From positions 1 through 32,014 of IMG/VR virus record IMGVR_UViG_3300011440_000020: a DNA stretch of 32,014 nt; one strand, 5' to 3'. The translations under genes were made by a program, and so were the position numbers. Positions 22,373 to 28,119 of the stretch are shown piece after piece. This DNA comes from a virus. Under the pieces are notes generated by a model that did not search any database, had not been told where the DNA came from, and saw only the letters and a list, made by a program, of their open reading frames with translations. Position 1 is the first letter of the stretch. The number at the start of each line of letters is the position of its first letter.

Positions 22373-22780
22373 TCATAGGGCGGAAGAAGTCTCTTCTCCG
22401 CGTCGTCGTCCCGCGTGAGTGTGTGACATCACAGCCAGATCATCCAACGTCTCGGCCATGTCAGATAGTCGCGATGCGAACGCCTCCTGTAGACGCTCGA
22501 CGCGCTCAAGCCTGACCGCCAGCTCATCGAGCTCGGCCGGAGGTTCGTCGGCGAGGATGGTTGGTTCGTGGCCGGCGACGAGCCGGTCGTACCAGTCGCG
22601 GCCGACCCAGAGTGCGTTAGAGACGCCGAGTTGTGTGTCGGTGCCGGGTGGGTGGCGGCCGGCCTCGAGGTCGTACCAGGCGGTGCGTGAGATCCCTGCC
22701 AGTTCTGAGGCGCGTTTCACGCCGAGTTTGAGTGTCTGTCTGCGGGCCTTCACCCATGCGCCTACCTGCGGATCTGTCAC
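22373..22780 (-). CDS. Immunity repressor, XRE-type helix-turn-helix
   Basis: This 135-residue protein has an N-terminal helix-turn-helix (VKARRQTLKLGVKRASELAG, then ISRTAWYDLEAGRHPP) and a C-terminal helical part (about 75-115, ELAVRLERVERLQEAF) suited for oligomerisation. It has no autoprotease motif of LexA/CI type, so induction probably does not use RecA-driven self-cleavage. It is transcribed away from the Cro-like gene, with operator copies in the shared 129-base promoter region. GTG 22780 is the start; the predicted mRNA start is at the same place. Confidence 0.82.
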   Translation of the reverse strand: MTDPQVGAWVKARRQTLKLGVKRASELAGISRTAWYDLEAGRHPPGTDTQLGVSNALWVGRDWYDRLVAGHEPTILADEPPAELDELAVRLERVERLQEAFASRLSDMAETLDDLAVMSHTHAGRRRGEETSSAL

Positions 22781-22811
22781 GCCCCTCAGTATGAACGGAC
22801 ACGGTCTGACA
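22781..22811 (-). promoter_or_regulatory. Repressor promoter and operator 1
   Basis: On the - strand a -10-like CATACT (22793-22788) ends seven bases before the GTG start at 22780, again leaving no room for a leader. The 15-bp operator GGACACGGTCTGACA at 22797-22811 lies just upstream, where bound protein would touch RNA polymerase. The -35 is weak (TTGCTG at suitable spacing). Autoregulation is inferred. Confidence 0.55.
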
Positions 22812-22822
22812 CAGCAAGCAAC

Positions 22823-22852
22823 TACAAGGAGAACAATAAGCCGACCCTTGTA
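22823..22852. promoter_or_regulatory. 7-bp inverted repeat in the divergent control region
   Basis: TACAAGG at 22823-22829 is the reverse complement of CCTTGTA at 22846-22852, with 16 bases between. It lies between the two promoter areas and differs from the main operator, so it could bind a second factor. No other evidence is available. Confidence 0.4.
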
Positions 22853-22873
22853 ATTACGCAGACGAAGTCTTGC

Positions 22874-22909
22874 TTGTCAGATCGTGTCCGATAGTGTACG
22901 GTCTGACAC
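22874..22909 (+). promoter_or_regulatory. Early (cro) promoter with operators 2 and 3, probably leaderless
   Basis: TTGTCA (22874-22879) and TACGGT (22897-22902) are separated by 17 bases. The ATG of the Cro-like gene at 22910 lies seven bases after the -10, so the transcript should start at the start codon. Operator 2 (22875-22889) is the reverse complement of operator 1 at 14 of 15 bases and covers the -35. Operator 3 (22894-22908) matches it at 12 of 15 in direct orientation and covers the -10. Repressor binding would therefore block this promoter. Confidence 0.72.
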
Positions 22910-23122
22910 ATGAGGTTGAATCACTCCGCACTCCGGGTCATCCGCGAGCGCAGCGGATACGGCCAAACGCAGATCGCTGAACTGGCCGGAATCGACCGCC
23001 CGAACTACGCGCACATCGAGGCGGGTCGCCGCCCCGGCACCCCCGCGCAGATCAAGGCGATCGCCGTCGCGTTGCAAGTACCCGTCGACGCCCTACTCGG
23101 CCCCGAACTCGCGGTCGCGTGA
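22910..23122 (+). CDS. Cro-like XRE-family regulator
   Basis: This 70-residue protein is almost entirely a helix-turn-helix domain: LRVIRERSGYGQTQIAELAG, IDRPNYAHIEAGRRPGTPAQ and VALQVPVDALLG. It is the first gene of the early operon and is divergent from the repressor, the usual Cro position. ATG 22910 directly follows the last operator and has no ribosome binding site, consistent with leaderless translation. It ends in a TGATG overlap with the excisionase-like gene. It probably represses the repressor gene during lytic growth. Confidence 0.82.
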   Translation: MRLNHSALRVIRERSGYGQTQIAELAGIDRPNYAHIEAGRRPGTPAQIKAIAVALQVPVDALLGPELAVA

Positions 23123-23322
23123 TGCCCGGGGTGTTGCTCACCCAGCTCGAGGCCGCCGCGTACCTCGGCAAGTCGCGAGACAAGGTGCGCGAGTGGACAA
23201 AGGCCGGGCTCATCCCGGTCATCTACGACCCGCTGTCGACCCGCGCCATGTACCCCCGCCCCGCCCTCGACGCCTGGATGCAGGCGCTCGGCGAAGCCAC
23301 AGCCCGCAAGGCGGCGTCGTGA
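23122..23322 (+). CDS. xis: Excisionase-like MerR/HTH_17-type protein
   Basis: This 66-residue protein has the winged-helix pattern LLTQLEAAAYLGKSRDKVREW, then AGLIPVIYD and YPRPALDAWM of small excisionase and AlpA-like proteins that bend DNA at att sites. The gene is second in the early operon, which suits an excisionase needed on induction. A role in early transcription control is the alternative. The start is ATG in the TGATG overlap; its stop overlaps the next GTG. Confidence 0.7.
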   Translation: MPGVLLTQLEAAAYLGKSRDKVREWTKAGLIPVIYDPLSTRAMYPRPALDAWMQALGEATARKAAS

Positions 23323-23510
23323 ACGCCGTCCTGTTGTTGGTGGTGTTCGCCGGGCCGATCCTGGTCGGCTGTGTGTTGGGTGTGTGGGGTTGGTGGAGGC
23401 CGAGGGTTCATCTGGCCCGGGCATTCGCCGCCGGCAGGGCGGAGCACATCGCCCGCCTCCCCGCACCCGTCGAGCCGATGCCGACATTCCCGCTCGAGGA
23501 CGTCGCATGA
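23319..23510 (+). CDS. Small membrane protein in the early operon (63 aa)
   Basis: This 63-residue protein starts at GTG (GTGA overlap) with an N-terminal membrane segment (NAVLLLVVFAGPILVGCVLG) followed by WGWWRPR and a cytoplasmic tail ending PTFPLEDVA. No known domain is seen. Early expression and membrane location would fit superinfection exclusion or interference with host envelope functions, but this is inference. It ends in an ATGA overlap. Confidence 0.6.
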   Translation: MNAVLLLVVFAGPILVGCVLGVWGWWRPRVHLARAFAAGRAEHIARLPAPVEPMPTFPLEDVA

Positions 23511-23821
23511 GCGAGCACAAGGCAGCTAGTCCCGTTCCGGCTGCTAGCCCGACCGTCGGTGAGGTGCTGTGGAGGGCGCTGCAAGGCACTGCCATGATCG
23601 GACCTCAACCACGCAACATTGCCGTCGCTCTCGGCATCGACCCAGACCTACCCATTGAGACGCTGAGGCGTCGACTCGGTCGCCCCCTGATGTGTGAGCA
23701 CTGCGACAACATCACGGGTGTTACTTGGTGTCCCAACGTCGAAGACGACGATGTTGTGCCCCTGTGCTCTCAGTGTCGAGGCATGTTCCTGAGGTCAGAC
23801 AACACGGATGGTCCGCTGTGA
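23507..23821 (+). CDS. Zinc-binding protein of unknown function (104 aa)
   Basis: This 104-residue protein has an Ala/Pro-rich start, a helical middle (NIAVALGIDPDLPIETLRRR) and a C-terminal cluster of Cys (C63, C66, C75, C87, C90: CEHCDN, TWCPN, LCSQC) that fits a zinc ribbon. Its last codons lie in a 19-bp stretch repeated at 26020-26038, also at the end of a gene. It overlaps the LPXTG gene by GTGA. The function is unknown. Confidence 0.55.
   Translation: MSEHKAASPVPAASPTVGEVLWRALQGTAMIGPQPRNIAVALGIDPDLPIETLRRRLGRPLMCEHCDNITGVTWCPNVEDDDVVPLCSQCRGMFLRSDNTDGPL
23797..23815 (+). repeat. 19-bp gene-end repeat, copy 1
   Basis: AGACAACACGGATGGTCCG here is identical to 26020-26038. In both places it encodes the last residues DNTDGP of a gene and is followed within a few bases by a GTGA stop/start overlap. 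It may be a trace of modular recombination. Confidence 0.8.
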
Positions 23822-24288
23822 GGCGCGTCCTGCTTGCAGCCGTGTTCGCGGTGTCGGGTGGGTGGGTGGGTGCGAACGACCAGTGCCGGGACCGCACCGA
23901 ACGAAACGGGGACAAACCATGCCAGACAACGACCACGTCGTCTTCGACTACCACGAGCACACCCACTACCTCGACGACGGCACCCGCCTCGACCGTCCCC
24001 TCCTCAAGCACGACCACCAGCACGACCACTACCCCCGGCACACCCACGACGTCAACGGATCCATCTGCTACTACTTCCACAGCCCCGGCAACAACGTCGC
24101 CCTCTACCACCTTCCCGGCGGTGCCGGCCTCATCGGCGAATCCGGCTACGACATCACCCACCGCACCCCCCGAAGCGCTTGACCGCCTACCCGACACCGG
24201 GTACCCGATCCCGTGGTGGGTCGGTGTGACGGTGATCCTGTTGGCGTTGGGTGGCGGCGCAATGTACGGCACACGGAGACAACCATGA
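23818..24288 (+). CDS. Secreted LPXTG cell-wall-anchored protein with Thr/Ser-rich stalk
   Basis: This 156-residue protein has all parts of a sortase substrate. A signal peptide (MRRVLLAAVFAVSGGWVGA) is followed by a short Cys-containing head (C23, C35), a stalk of about 80 residues made mainly of Thr, Ser, Pro and Ala, LPDTG at 124-128, a membrane segment (WWVGVTVILLALGGGAMY) and a basic tail GTRRQP. The host sortase would attach it to peptidoglycan. A His-rich ORF overlaps the stalk in another frame. The GTG start and ATGA end fit the operon. Masking of phage receptors or altered adhesion of the host are possible roles (inference). Confidence 0.75.
   Translation: MRRVLLAAVFAVSGGWVGANDQCRDRTERNGDKPCQTTTTSSSTTTSTPTTSTTAPASTVPSSSTTTSTTTTPGTPTTSTDPSATTSTAPATTSPSTTFPAVPASSANPATTSPTAPPEALDRLPDTGYPIPWWVGVTVILLALGGGAMYGTRRQP
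23919..24182 (+). CDS. His/Asp-rich ORF overlapping the LPXTG stalk
   Basis: This 87-residue frame starts at ATG 23919 with GGGGAC a few bases upstream and ends before the LPXTG motif region. It is rich in His, Asp and Tyr (DYHEHTHYLDDGTRLDR, LLKHDHQHDHYPRHTH), and nearly every codon ends in C, as in real genes here. The C-terminal half (SICYYFHSPGNNVALYHLPG) is not low-complexity. Because NAC codons read as Thr in the next frame, one frame may be the by-product of the other. Both may be used. The many His could bind metal. Confidence 0.45.
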   Translation: MPDNDHVVFDYHEHTHYLDDGTRLDRPLLKHDHQHDHYPRHTHDVNGSICYYFHSPGNNVALYHLPGGAGLIGESGYDITHRTPRSA

Positions 24289-24503
24289 GAGCAGCCCAGT
24301 TCGATTGCACGGTCGAGCTGCTCGCCGAGGTCCTGCACATGCCGCCAGGCGCGCGAGTCATCGGCGCTGAGATGTCGGACTCGATGCGGTCAGTCCGGTT
24401 CACCGTCGATGATCCGTCGCTGCCGGAGGCGCCCGACCCGTACCTGTGCATCCCGGTCATCACGCGTGAGGCGTTCAAGTGGGATTGGAAGGTGCCGTCG
24501 TGA
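24285..24503 (+). CDS. Hypothetical early protein (72 aa)
   Basis: This 72-residue soluble protein starts at ATG in an ATGA overlap with the LPXTG gene and a GGAGAC upstream. The sequence alternates helix and strand (FDCTVELLAEVLHMPPGARVIGAE, split by MSDSMRSVRFTVDD). It ends FKWDWKVPS. It resembles short conserved early proteins of actinophages with no known role. No motif is assigned. Confidence 0.55.
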   Translation: MRAAQFDCTVELLAEVLHMPPGARVIGAEMSDSMRSVRFTVDDPSLPEAPDPYLCIPVITREAFKWDWKVPS

Positions 24504-24667
24504 GTGTTGTGCCGTTGACGGATCCGGTGGATGACATCCATCGGTGGTCGTGTGCGGAGGTGGCGATCATCCGCGGCCACTATGCGGACGCCCAACGCCG
24601 CGTCGACGCCGAATACCGCAAGTTCGCCGCAGACATCGAACACATCGCCGCACAGGTCCAACCATGA
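24500..24667 (+). CDS. Hypothetical early protein (55 aa)
   Basis: This 55-residue helical protein starts at GTG overlapping the previous stop (GTGA) and ends in an ATGA overlap with the C5 methyltransferase gene. The helix CAEVAIIRGHYADAQRRVDAEYRKF is amphipathic and could form a coiled coil. Function is not recognised; its fixed link to the methyltransferase suggests co-expression. Confidence 0.5.
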   Translation: MSVVPLTDPVDDIHRWSCAEVAIIRGHYADAQRRVDAEYRKFAADIEHIAAQVQP

Positions 24668-25647
24668 CCTACACCGTGGGTTCGCTGTTCTCAGGCATCG
24701 GAGGGATCGACCTCGGCCTCGAACGCGCCGGGATGACTGTTCGGTGGCAGTCCGAGAACGACCCGTACTGCTGCCGCATCCTCGCGAAGCACTGGCCGCA
24801 CGTCCCGAATTTGGGTGATGTGACCGCGATCGATTGGAGCACTGTTGAACCCGTCGACCTCATCTGCGGCGGCTACCCCTGCCAGCCGTTCTCCCTCGCA
24901 GGGGCTCGAGCCGGAGAAACCGACGCCCGACATCTTTGGCCGTTCTTCGCCGCCGCCATTCGCCACCTACGACCCCGATACGCGTTGCTGGAGAACGTCC
25001 CAGGGCACCTTTCCCTGGGGTTCGGACGAGTACTCGGAGACTTGGCCGAGTGCGGGTACGACACGGAGTGGGATTGCATTCCGGCTGCCGCCGTTGGTGC
25101 CCCGCACCTCCGCTACCGCGTCTTCGTTGTTGCATACCCCCACCGCGAAAGCGAACCAGGCTTCACCGTCGATGCGGTCACGGGACCCAGGGTCGTGGTT
25201 CCCAACACCAACGGCCACACCGTACGGCAGCAACCAGTCGCCATCTTCGGGCGCCGCTGTGCGACCGTCGCTGCAGGCAATGGCAACAACTGGGATGTGG
25301 CCGACACCTCGAGCGTCCCCGAACGAGAATCGGCAGACCAAGCCGACCCCGTCACAGTTGGCCGGGAAGCACGGGCGATCGCTTGCGGCGGAGGTGAACT
25401 GGCGGACGCCGAAGGCGAGCGATGCCGCTCACTCGGGCCGTACAGCGCCGGCGAAGCCCGGGCAGACAACATCGCTGGACATGCAGGTGAACTCGCAGGA
25501 GGACACGCCTGGGCAGTTGAACCCGATGTGGGTCGAGTGGCTGATGGGGTTCCCCATCGGGTGGACCGACTGCGAGCCCTCGGCAACGCCGTAGTCCCCC
25601 AAGTAGCCGAACTCATCGGCCGGCGCATCCTCGAGGCAGCCGCGTGA
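24664..25647 (+). CDS. C5-cytosine DNA methyltransferase (Dcm type)
   Basis: This 327-residue enzyme transfers a methyl group from SAM to C5 of cytosine in DNA. Motif I is LFSGIGGIDLGLERAG at the start, motif IV has the catalytic Cys in GGYPCQPFSLAG, motif VI is LLENVPG, motif VIII is PHLRYRVFVVAY, and motifs IX/X appear as RVDRLRALGNAVVPQVAELIGRR at the end. The target-recognition part is about 110 residues. It has no restriction partner, so it probably protects phage DNA from host restriction. Its C-terminal half overlaps a long second frame described separately. Confidence 0.92.
   Translation: MTYTVGSLFSGIGGIDLGLERAGMTVRWQSENDPYCCRILAKHWPHVPNLGDVTAIDWSTVEPVDLICGGYPCQPFSLAGARAGETDARHLWPFFAAAIRHLRPRYALLENVPGHLSLGFGRVLGDLAECGYDTEWDCIPAAAVGAPHLRYRVFVVAYPHRESEPGFTVDAVTGPRVVVPNTNGHTVRQQPVAIFGRRCATVAAGNGNNWDVADTSSVPERESADQADPVTVGREARAIACGGGELADAEGERCRSLGPYSAGEARADNIAGHAGELAGGHAWAVEPDVGRVADGVPHRVDRLRALGNAVVPQVAELIGRRILEAAA
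24845..25594 (+). CDS. Overlapping frame inside the C5 methyltransferase gene (249 aa), possible second protein
   Basis: In the +1 frame a stop-free run covers most of the methyltransferase gene. Its translation contains YDPDTRCWRTSQGTFPW, YSETWPSAGTTRSGIAFRLP, WPTPRASPNENRQTKP and ends NPMWVEWLMGFPIGWTDCEP. These WPTP-rich segments and the EWLMGFPxGWTD end look to me like proteins I recall from phage genomes beside or inside Dcm genes; I cannot check this here. The first start is only a TTG (24845), so expression might need frameshifting or a non-standard start. It may also be a conserved shadow. Confidence 0.35.
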   Translation: MNPSTSSAAATPASRSPSQGLEPEKPTPDIFGRSSPPPFATYDPDTRCWRTSQGTFPWGSDEYSETWPSAGTTRSGIAFRLPPLVPRTSATASSLLHTPTAKANQASPSMRSRDPGSWFPTPTATPYGSNQSPSSGAAVRPSLQAMATTGMWPTPRASPNENRQTKPTPSQLAGKHGRSLAAEVNWRTPKASDAAHSGRTAPAKPGQTTSLDMQVNSQEDTPGQLNPMWVEWLMGFPIGWTDCEPSATP

Positions 25648-25859
25648 GCGACCTGGAGCGTGCCCTAGAAGACCTGGAGGCGTCGCTTGCTGCGGTGTGG
25701 GAGCAGGCCGACGCCGAATATGTCGCCCGCCACTACCCGTGGCACCCCAACGGCGACCGCTGCGACCAATACCCCGACCACGTCCACGCCGCATTGGGGC
25801 GTATCTACTACTGGCCCGACCAGATCACCATCCACCCACCCGACGAGGCCGAGTCGTGA
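25644..25859 (+). CDS. Hypothetical early protein (71 aa)
   Basis: This 71-residue protein starts at GTG overlapping the methyltransferase stop. An acidic N-terminal helix (DLERALEDLEASLAAVWEQAD) is followed by a His/Trp/Tyr-rich part (ARHYPWHPNGDRCDQYPDHVH). It resembles short conserved actinophage proteins of unknown role. It is coupled to the next gene by GTGA. No function is proposed. Confidence 0.55.
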   Translation: MSDLERALEDLEASLAAVWEQADAEYVARHYPWHPNGDRCDQYPDHVHAALGRIYYWPDQITIHPPDEAES

Positions 25860-26044
25860 GCGACCCGAGTGCATTCGATGTCGAGGACTGGCGCACCTGG
25901 CCGATCCCGATGCACTACGTCGCCGATGGTCGCACCTGCACGGCGTGGGTCGAGGGGTTCGACCAGGCGCTCCGAATGACCGACCACTTCCACAAGCACG
26001 GCGAATGGCCCACGGAACGAGACAACACGGATGGTCCGGCGTGA
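25856..26044 (+). CDS. Hypothetical early protein (62 aa)
   Basis: This 62-residue soluble protein starts at GTG in a GTGA overlap. Aromatic and His residues are frequent (DWRTWPIPMHYVADG, TDHFHKHGEWP). Its end DNTDGPA is encoded by the second copy of the 19-bp gene-end repeat. Function not recognised. Confidence 0.5.
   Translation: MSDPSAFDVEDWRTWPIPMHYVADGRTCTAWVEGFDQALRMTDHFHKHGEWPTERDNTDGPA
26020..26038 (+). repeat. 19-bp gene-end repeat, copy 2
   Basis: These bases are identical to 23797-23815. Each copy encodes the C-terminus of an otherwise unrelated small gene and precedes a GTGA junction. The 2.2 kb between the copies holds the LPXTG gene and the C5 methyltransferase. Confidence 0.8.
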
Positions 26045-26160
26045 GCGTTTTAGGCCGTGTGGCGTCCCTCCCAGCGTCACGCGTGGTGCATGTACCCGCG
26101 GCTCCCGGTGTCAGGCCGGTTGAGCTGCGGGACAGCACCCACACCGAGGAGGCGTCGTGA
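26041..26160 (+). CDS. Small ORF (39 aa)
   Basis: This 39-residue frame starts at GTG overlapping the previous stop, and its own stop overlaps the next ATG (TGATG at 26158-26162). The sequence (MSVLGRVASLPASRVVHVP then APGVRPVELRDSTHTEEAS) has no clear motif or membrane segment. Coupling on both sides is the evidence for translation. Confidence 0.4.
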   Translation: MSVLGRVASLPASRVVHVPAAPGVRPVELRDSTHTEEAS

Positions 26161-26327
26161 TGCGGCTCCTGTTGTCTTTCGCCGTCATCGGAGGCGTGGT
26201 CGGCGTGTTCGGGTTGTTGGTGTGGTTGGCGGCCGGCATCGCCCGCGTCGAGGAGCACCGCTCCGACGAAGACCGCCGCATGATCGCAGCCGTACAACGA
26301 CTCGACCGCGAAAACGGGCAGCCGTGA
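26160..26327 (+). CDS. Small membrane protein with cytoplasmic coil (55 aa)
   Basis: This 55-residue protein has an N-terminal membrane segment (LLLSFAVIGGVVGVFGLLVWLAAGI) and a charged helical tail (EEHRSDEDRRMIAAVQRLDREN). It starts at ATG in TGATG and overlaps the next gene by GTGA. Function unknown; it forms a pair with the following membrane protein. Confidence 0.6.
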   Translation: MRLLLSFAVIGGVVGVFGLLVWLAAGIARVEEHRSDEDRRMIAAVQRLDRENGQP

Positions 26328-26464
26328 GGACTATCGCGGCTGTCGTGTTCATCGCCCTCTCAGCCGGGCTGTTGGTGTGGATGAAGCTCGGCGCCCGCCG
26401 CGAATTCCCCGCCGACGGCGTACACGCCCCCAGATCGATCAACAACAACCGGAGCCGGCGATGA
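26324..26464 (+). CDS. Small membrane protein (46 aa)
   Basis: This 46-residue protein starts at GTG and has one membrane segment (IAAVVFIALSAGLLVWMKLG), then a short basic tail with RREFPADGVHAPRS. It is coupled to neighbours by GTGA and ATGA overlaps. With the preceding gene it makes two adjacent one-segment membrane proteins in the early region, directly before the exonuclease. Function unknown. Confidence 0.55.
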   Translation: MRTIAAVVFIALSAGLLVWMKLGARREFPADGVHAPRSINNNRSRR

Positions 26465-27708
26465 CTGTTCTGCGTGGTCCTGCCGACGCCGACCACTACC
26501 GGGTGAAGGTCGGACGTTACGGCGACCGCTGGTACACCGACCCGTTGCCGTCGTGCCCGATCGCGGAGGCGTCGGATTGGCAGGGTCCGTCGTGGTCGAT
26601 CGTGAAAGGCGCCGCCGGCAAAGACTGGTCGTACGTCACCAACAAACGCAACGGCCACACCCCCACCGTCGAACTCCACCGCATCGCCGACCTCCCACCC
26701 GATGAACGCACCCAGGCGTTCAACGCGATCAACCGCAACGGGCTCAACCAGGCCGGCGGACGCGGCACCATCGTCCACCTGTGGGCGGAGGATCTGTTGG
26801 CCGGTCGGACACCACGCGACTTCACCGGGCCAGCCCTGTTCGCGCTCAAGTTGACACAGGCCGCCTACAACGAAGCCCTCGAGTACCTCCCGGCGCTGTC
26901 AGCGTTCTTCGATCACTACCAGCCTGAAACGGTGATGGCCGAATACGTCTGCATCCACCGTGACCTCAACGGCTACGGCTACGGCTGCACCCCCGACGTC
27001 ATCGCCCATGTTCAAGGACAACTCGTCGGCATCGACTGGAAGTCGCGTGGCGCCGATTCCGACCACGGCGCCTACCCCGAGGAAGCCGCACAGATCGCCG
27101 CCGGTGCTCGAGCCCAATACAGCATCATCACCCACCCCGAAACCGGCCACCCCGTACGCGACCGCATCCCACCCATCGACTGCGGACTCGTCGTCTCCAT
27201 CAAACCCGACGGAGCACGCATCTACCCGACCGACATCGACCTCGGCTTCGCGCATGTCGAAGCGATGCACGCCTTCTGGGTTGCCCGCCTCACCGAAAAG
27301 GCTGCGATCGGGAAACCGTGGCCCCCAACACCAACAAACCAGGAGGCACTGTGGTCGTCCACTTCCACATCGACGGCGACAACCACACCTGGACCGCCAC
27401 CCACCCCAACTACCCCCAACCCCACCACCACCAACACGGCGCCGACGGCTGGGAATGCATCAACGACCCCTGGCCCACCGAACAACGACTACACCGTCAC
27501 CTCCCGTGTACTCGCCCACGCCATGACCGAATGGACACCTGAACTCCGCCAATACCTCAAAGACTGGTGGCCCGACGGCTACCCCACCCCCGGCACCGTC
27601 CGTAGAGGTGAAGCCGTATGGACCGAAGAACAACTCGACCAAATCGAACAACTCTGCGATTTGGGTGACGCCCCATTCTGGCAACCAGCCACACCCCAAC
27701 CCCGATAA
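26461..27708 (+). CDS. PD-(D/E)XK exonuclease, RecB/Cas4-like phage recombination nuclease
   Basis: This 415-residue protein is typical of actinophage exonucleases. RGTIVHLWAEDLLAG (101-115), a Glu at 161 (AEYVCIH), TPDV with Asp179, IDWKSRG with Asp192 and Lys194, and QIAAGARAQY (211-220) make up the nuclease core. Residues 285-345 form a Thr/Pro-rich linker, and a C-terminal piece (TPGTVRRGEAVWTEEQLDQI) resembles the usual family end. It likely resects double-stranded ends for recombination or replication with the next gene's product. A small His-rich ORF lies inside the linker region. Confidence 0.83.
   Translation: MTVLRGPADADHYRVKVGRYGDRWYTDPLPSCPIAEASDWQGPSWSIVKGAAGKDWSYVTNKRNGHTPTVELHRIADLPPDERTQAFNAINRNGLNQAGGRGTIVHLWAEDLLAGRTPRDFTGPALFALKLTQAAYNEALEYLPALSAFFDHYQPETVMAEYVCIHRDLNGYGYGCTPDVIAHVQGQLVGIDWKSRGADSDHGAYPEEAAQIAAGARAQYSIITHPETGHPVRDRIPPIDCGLVVSIKPDGARIYPTDIDLGFAHVEAMHAFWVARLTEKAAIGKPWPPTPTNQEALWSSTSTSTATTTPGPPPTPTTPNPTTTNTAPTAGNASTTPGPPNNDYTVTSRVLAHAMTEWTPELRQYLKDWWPDGYPTPGTVRRGEAVWTEEQLDQIEQLCDLGDAPFWQPATPQPR
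27351..27542 (+). CDS. His-rich ORF nested in the exonuclease gene (63 aa)
   Basis: An AGGAGG at 27341-27346 stands four bases before GTG 27351 in a frame different from the exonuclease. The 63-residue product begins MVVHFHIDGDNHTWTATHPN and includes HHHQHGADGWECINDPW. C-ending codons dominate in the first two thirds. A perfect ribosome binding site in the middle of a gene, aimed at another frame, argues that this nested protein is made. It overlaps the low-complexity linker, where the host frame is under weak constraint. Function unknown. Confidence 0.5.
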   Translation: MVVHFHIDGDNHTWTATHPNYPQPHHHQHGADGWECINDPWPTEQRLHRHLPCTRPRHDRMDT

Positions 27709-27727
27709 CCCAACAACACAAGGAGCA

Positions 27728-28108
27728 ATGACAATGGACATCACAGAACTAGCAAGTGGCGGCCCCGCCATAGACCTCGACGAAGTCGGTCAAACGATCG
27801 AAGGCACCCTGCTTGCAATCCGTGAATGGCGCGACATCACCGGCAATTTCGGCACCGTCAGCAAAGCCCCATTTGACCTAATGGTCGACGGCGAAGAACG
27901 CACCCTATGGGTGAAAAAGAACAGCCGGTTGGCAACCGTCTTGGGAGCCGCGTTCAAGGAAGCAGGACTCACCAAGATCACCACAGGCGGGGTGCTAAAG
28001 GTGCGTCGTGTGCAGGACGTGCCGACCGGCAAAGGGAACCCGATGAAGGACTACCAAGCCAAATACACCCCACCCGCCGGCACCGGCCCCGAGCTCGACG
28101 ACTTCTGA
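27728..28108 (+). CDS. Exonuclease partner, possible ssDNA-binding protein
   Basis: This 126-residue protein starts at ATG with AAGGAGC upstream; a second in-frame ATG follows at 27734. The sequence (TELASGGPAIDLDEVGQTIEG, GVLKVRRVQDVPTGKGNPM) and an acidic GPELDDF end resemble small OB-like proteins paired with phage exonucleases, and the acidic tail recalls single-strand binding proteins. Recombination or replication support is inferred from the pairing and tail. Confidence 0.55.
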   Translation: MTMDITELASGGPAIDLDEVGQTIEGTLLAIREWRDITGNFGTVSKAPFDLMVDGEERTLWVKKNSRLATVLGAAFKEAGLTKITTGGVLKVRRVQDVPTGKGNPMKDYQAKYTPPAGTGPELDDF

Positions 28109-28119
28109 GCACAAGCCCA

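Noticed and set aside
22309-22515. + strand ORF of 68 codons near the repressor
   Set aside because: Its start is plausible, but two thirds of it run antisense to the repressor gene and the C-terminal part is low quality. There is no ribosome binding site.
24664-25647. Complete restriction-modification system around the C5 methyltransferase
   Set aside because: Neighbouring genes are small and show no endonuclease motif, so the methylase is treated as an orphan protective enzyme.
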